NCBI RefSeq assembly: GCF_021155775.2
Contig: NC_060237.1
Span: forward strand, 25,758,778-25,822,777
Reading direction: 5' to 3'
Length of the DNA: 64,000 nucleotides
Source: Neodiprion pinetum
Taxonomy: Eukaryota; Arthropoda; Insecta; Hymenoptera; Diprionidae
Part shown: positions 58,729-64,000 of the stretch, in pieces
How positions within the stretch are numbered: the stretch's first letter is position 1
How the letters are laid out: the number at the start of each line of letters is the position of its first letter
The notes under the pieces: generated by a model
What the model saw: only the letters and a program-made list of their open reading frames with translations
The model's database searches: none
What the model was told of the DNA's origin: nothing
Translations under genes and position numbers: made by a program

Positions 58729-58855
58729 TGCGAATTTGGACCGCTTGAGAAAAAAAAGACACCACCAAACGACAAAAAAAAAAGAGACAACGTAGACGGG
58801 ATGTTCACTTTCACTGTTTGTCTGACTCTGAATCTCGCCGTGGGTTTGGACCAAT

Positions 58856-58863
58856 TTTATATA
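58856..58863 (-). promoter_or_regulatory. Proximal TATA box of the 54385-58728 gene
   Basis: The - strand reads TATATAAA about 130 bp upstream of the ATG at 58728, which is the only ATG between this box and exon 2 that lies immediately before an in-phase donor. Confidence 0.5.
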
Positions 58864-59437
58864 GACCCACGGGTCTCTTTGCCACTCCCAAAGTCCAACC
58901 ACTTGAAAATACGAGATGTAACACGATGGAGGTAAAAGTGAATTCTCCTTCTCTTCGCGGTTCGTTTCTGAGCGTCACGGAACACCCAACAACGGACGAC
59001 TGAACCACCATTCAAGCGAAGAAAAGAATATTGCAGAAGAATTTTCATTCAAAAATCAAAGAAATCTCACGGATCATAAATTGCGGTGTCAAAATCTCTT
59101 TCGTTTAAAGCGGGTACATTGAAAAATTGACCCTAAAAATGTTTGCCCGATATCGCATCGTCAATAAAACAAGAACAAAAAAAACAGTGAACCGAAATTT
59201 TTGCCTGGAAATAATCGACTTTCGTATTTGTAAGCAGGTTTCAATTTGACGCTATTGATAGAATCTAAAATCGTCTAGTTGAAAATCTTTCGACCATTGT
59301 ATTCGGTCGAACGATTCTTCGAAATTCTGATATGGCAACGAAACGTTTGGTTACCCACCATAATGGAGCCAATAAAAATTCCCACAATGGCGCGAAGGAC
59401 CCTAGCTCTACTGTAGAATCAGAACTGGGATCTTTCA

Positions 59438-59445
59438 CTTATATA
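59438..59445 (-). promoter_or_regulatory. Possible distal TATA box for the 54385-58728 gene
   Basis: The - strand reads TATATAAG, followed about 77 bp downstream by an ATG (59361-59359) that sits directly before GTGGGT. Splicing from there would join in phase to exon 2, so this could be a second promoter and first exon of the same gene. Confidence 0.35.
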
Positions 59446-62400
59446 GCCTTTACCCCTACCGATTCCTATCCGACCGCACACCTTGCCGCAGCGGCAGCCG
59501 CACGTTTCAGCCAGCATTGATACACAACAGCCAACACGGAGGCTGGGCAGAGGGGATGAGAACGGCGTGGCGTGGCTTCGCGATGGTTATAGGATTATGA
59601 TTTAATGTGTAATACCTGCACCACGATACGCGGCCCGTTCTCCAGAGCGCAAAACGCCGATGATTTCGAGAGTACATATCGGGAGATTGTAAACGAAGGT
59701 GCACGATGTGTATTACCAACGGCAGGTGACGGTTAAGCGTTCGCAAACACGAAGCCATTCACTTTGCCCCTGAGTCCTGACCCACGGGTTAATAGACACG
59801 CCTGTGCATCTCGTCTCTCGAGATAAGATGCAGAGTGCAAGGACACTTTCTTCATTCCAAGGCCGTCCAACCATGAGCTATAACTGCGAACCCTTTCGCT
59901 GCTTTCGATGTCACGCGTAATCCGTAGAACTGTAGCGTCGTATCATTTGTCTTACCGTTACTATTGTTATTATCATTTTAAAACGTTTTCTGGGTCGTTA
60001 ATTTCAGGCTCGAAGCTAAATCGCGTGTCAAGTCTTCCTCATTCACCTCGCGTTCAGGCGATCACGATCGCACTTAATACTGGCGTCGGATTTTTGACAG
60101 CTAAAAATTTCATCCGAAAGTATGTAAAGCATATTTCTATAGCGCGGTTACGAGACTAGATTCTAAAATGAATCGAAATCTTTGAACAAGCGCGAGGTGG
60201 AATTACCTGTTAAATAATGTTAAGGAGTGCACCTGAGCTCGATGCACGCGTTGGAAAGAGATTGATTTCTTTTTTAACAGAAATGTAATCGATCAATTAA
60301 CGACGCGGCAGGATTTTTCGATCTGTGGAAGATAACGCTTAGGCTGTCCAACGGCTTATGGGCAGGTATATTATACACGGATAGAAACTTTCAGATGGTA
60401 GATAACCGGGTGATGCACGCGGTTAATTTCATAATGAGACTAAGTAATCAATCGCGTCGCATCCGGCGTCGATCTTGATGTAAGCATCGATACGGAAATC
60501 GCTGTAGGTATTCGCGTAACGATAAGATGACATTTCGGCGCCGGCTGATCTTTCGGACTGTTAATTAGAAACACGTGCAGGCAGTAAAAGCGGTCGATTA
60601 TGACAACCAATAATGTCGTTGAATCGTACCAACGTGTTTCGAAAAAGTTCGATGAAATATTCGACATTTTTCAAACGGGTAATAATTCGGGTAGAGTAGA
60701 AAAAAAAGGATTCATCGAGTTGGAAGTTTAGATTTGAGCATCTTCATTTGCGTTGTCAAATTTTCTGAGAAGCAATACTTTTTTTCGGTGATTTGCGGCG
60801 GATACGAAAAAACTACACAAACAACAGCTCACGTAACGATTTTTTCTATCGAATCGTTTGAAAATGGTAAAAAATCTGATATATTCATTCGATTGTTGCA
60901 CTTTGCGACGAGTCATTTCGTTTAGAAGACAATACTCTATAATCTCGAGACAATATTTTATTCTTCTTTTTCATAATTTAGGACTCATTTTTTTTAAATG
61001 TTTTTTTAGAAGAAGCGTGGTAGCAATAATTTGCCAAGCGCTCAACGTGCAACTATTTCATAATAAAATTACCAAAAATGTATTCCTATCCTCAATCAAT
61101 CAATGATCATTCTCGAACTCGCCGGGCGTGAAATTGCATCTTCGAAAGATTACACGGAACTTTATTCATTCTGTTGTTCCGCACCCACGCGAATAATGCA
61201 ATCTCTTATTCGGCAAGCTCGACATATGCGTATCAATGGTTTGAGTACGTGTCACTTTTGTTGGAATGACCTACATCCATAATGCAATACAAATAATGCG
61301 GTTTCAAACAGCGCCTCGTTATTTGTCGGTATAATAAATTTAGTCTTGGATGGTTAATTTGCGATGATTGCCATTTTGATAAAACGAGGTATTTATATGC
61401 GTTACGACACTTGTCGCTGTAAATAAAATCTAATCGATTCGAAATTCCGCATAATATATCCATAAACGATGTGCAACGCAAATTTGTCTGAATTCCATCT
61501 CGTGCAAAACTGACGGGCTTTTACTATGCGAACTGTGGTTTATTCGTCGATTTTAATCGTGCTTAAGTCATTTCAATTTGCTCTCAGGATTTACAACTGC
61601 CGTCTGATTCGCTTTTGTAACAATCTGCAGGCATCGGTACGTCTAGCGGCCGTAATAATTGTCATCTCTGTTTTTAGATAGCCACTCGAAGTTACATTTT
61701 TTGTTAAATTTATTTTTCAACCAACTGTGTCTGTACTTCTACGGCCTTCGTAGCTGCAATTACGGGCAAAAGCTAATTGCATAGAAAGTATAACAACGGC
61801 GACGATCTTTCGCGTAACGTAATCGTACAGGTGGTTATCTTCATTAAATCTAGTTTACTTTTCGTCGATGAAAAATTTCGTTCTACGCTCCGTGGATTAA
61901 TTGGAAATCTATATAACTGGACGCAGTGGGAACAGAAATTTACCGCGTCAAAACGAAGGGGAACCATATATAGGATAGAAAAAGGAACTTTACAAGCGGA
62001 ATTGCGGCTTGTTAAGGGAAAATGGTAGAGAAAATGAGCCATGCGAATTAATAACTGAGACAAGAGTAAAAGGACCTGTTTCTCCTTGGTCCTCTCTCTT
62101 TGTTGGGATTTAAATGAGACTCTCTCGAGTCTCCTCGGCGTGTGTACAAGCCGCAGAGAGATGACCGGCGTTGAATCGGTGCTCGAGTTAAGTTCCTTTT
62201 TCTTCTTTCATCTTTTCGCCAAGTTAGACGGCTGCCGCCTTCGCCGCTTCCTGAAGGCGGTCACTTTCTAGCAGCCTCGAGGGTTGCGGACCTCCTGCAC
62301 AGCCGTGCTCGGACCGTACAGATCGCACCGTATCTTCGGAAGATTATTGCTTGAGCCGTAACGAGTTGCACTTGCGAAGCACTAAATCTACTCGGCAGCA

Positions 62401-64000
62401 GACCCACGTTCTATGCGCTACCGTGAAACTTTCACGCATCAGGAATAAACGTAATTGTTGATCGTAATTCGGGTAATTATAACGCGGCCGGCTTCAACGA
62501 GACTCCTTAGAAGCTGACCCGCTATAGATATTATAATTGGGAGCAGTTTCCGTTACTTGCAGGAAAGAAACTCGTTTCGTAAGGTTTGTATATCGAACGC
62601 AGGTCTGGACGTGGATTACGTAAAATAATTCACACCTCAGAATTTAGTTCAAACTTTCAGCGGACATCGCGATTGCTGATGATCTACGAAATCTAGACGG
62701 AATCTACGATGTCGCTTTCTAGGACAATGCGGTTCTCCTTTTCTACCTTAACTATAAATCCGGTCCAAATGATCGTCGCCTCCGGCTCTCGGAGAACCCG
62801 GGAGTGACTGATCGTTGATTCGCCGTTCGTTAATCGGTCCTTCGAAAAATTACGATTGCTAATGGTCCAGCTCGAGATGAATCGGTGAGCCGAATTAAGA
62901 CGCGCGCTGTTACGTGTCCCGTTTGACGTCAATTTATGCGCCCGCTGTTTGCTCCACCTTGCATCGCGCGGTTGCAAAACAGACTTACGTTTAGAAATGT
63001 GTCGAAAGAACGAAGAGGACGGATGATTTCTCCGATCTGGTGTATGTATGTATACGTACCTACATGTAACGTCGTCGCGGGAAGAAGATCGTAAATCGAC
63101 GAAGTGTGCAACCCCGTTTTAATCGGCTTCGCATCAACGCGATAGACAAATTAATTTCAACCGATTTACAGACCTCCAATTTATGACTGCGATATTGCGT
63201 TGTACTTTAATGCTTCGGATCGTGGATCGAACGTCAGGTTTCACCCCTTTTCCCCATTCCGTGAGGCGGTTTCGCTTTCTAGAAAGAGGGACAGTGTGAC
63301 GGATTTGGACTGGCCGTGGAGTACGGGTGTCGTATTCAAGTGAGTGATTACAGGTTCATCGCCGTGCAACCTTCTCGACTTCTTGTATACACGCCATTGA
63401 ACGCTTCGTTGAGAGCGTTAATAATATTCAACGGTCACAGTCGAGGTGAACGGATGTCGGCTATTCGGACGAGGGTCTTCATTTTATTATTCTTTTATCC
63501 TCTTCCTTCTTACCCTTCTCAACTGTAAAGAAAGTTTGACAGTCGGTGTAAACAAACAATATTCGCTAATGTCTGTATATAACCGTATAGCTTCTTTGGA
63601 AGGAAGCCCAATTGAACCTGTTCAAAGAAGAACGCGCGCTGAATGGGAGCGGGAGTAAAAAATTTTACGCTCAACACGGGCAGCTAATATTGTGAGAGAA
63701 ATTGACTGGTTTCTTTTATTTCAAAGGAGCGCGTGGGCACCGAGTTGACAGCATTTGGATCATCTCGAAGCTGCGTGGAAGAAGGGAGGGCGATTTGGAC
63801 GAACAGATGGAATTCGGCGTGATGAAATAGAGAAATTGAAGAGCGGATTCTGGGCCGTTTCGTCTGCGCATCGCCCAGATCACGCATACTTTACTGCACA
63901 AATAGCGCGATTCTGTGAAAGTAAGAGGTTGGCCCTACCGGCATTATTTTAACCAACAGCGGCTGACCACATGTGCCTTATTAAAATGAAAAATAAAAAG

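Larger units (their letters stand above)
58729..64000. other. Upstream and intergenic region, no supported gene
   Basis: The first 0.8 kb holds two possible promoters of the 54385-58728 gene. Beyond about 59.5 kb I found no frame backed by splice sites, a signal peptide or recognisable similarity on either strand. GC-rich islands at about 62140-62300 and 62690-62980 are not obviously coding and may be regulatory. Confidence 0.45.

Overview
This window is animal nuclear DNA, almost certainly from an insect and probably from a hymenopteran (the order is an inference from general texture, not from a diagnostic gene). Genes have short introns with GT-AG ends, intergenic DNA is AT-rich, and the one gene with clear deep homology is the RNA-binding translational repressor Smaug (SAMD4 family), encoded on the + strand at 614-3245 in eight reconstructed coding exons.

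From about 8.6 kb to 58.7 kb every gene I can support lies on the - strand, and all look like secreted, low-complexity structural proteins of the kind found in cuticle, silk or egg coverings. Reconstructed by hand from splice sites and reading phase they are: a 133-aa His/Asp/Tyr-rich orphan (8626-9446); a 384-aa protein with His-Gln-Pro repeats (10485-11844); five proteins built from Pro-Val-Lys-Glu repeats (12536-13461, 15405-16280, 19419-20455, 23995-25112, 26966-28738), the last three carrying Gly-rich N-terminal halves; an Ala/Gln-rich helical protein of 262 aa (32112-33284); a Gln/Ser/Tyr-rich protein of 886 aa (34736-37847); a 1475-aa Asn/Gln-rich protein made almost entirely from one 4.4-kb exon (40022-44614); a 731-aa Ser/Tyr/Pro-rich protein (46589-48784); and a 453-aa Gln/Tyr-rich protein in seven exons (54385-58728).

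Most of these genes share one promoter and start plan: a TATA-like element 60-200 bp upstream, a first coding exon of only 1-10 codons (usually 4-5) ending on a codon boundary, then a second exon that supplies the hydrophobic core of the signal peptide. This supports co-regulated, recently expanded genes. The PV-repeat genes form at least two close pairs (12536/15405 and 23995/26966).

Other structure: a fold-back repeat of about 1.4 kb with long imperfect terminal inverted repeats (6533-7955); a hairpin element of about 170 bp inside an intron of the last gene (56365-56534); a run of 18 G (15073-15090); a run of 27 A (4678-4704). From 58.7 kb to the end I see no gene I can support, apart from an alternative promoter and first exon for the last gene. 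No tRNA, rRNA, CRISPR or bacterial-type element was seen.
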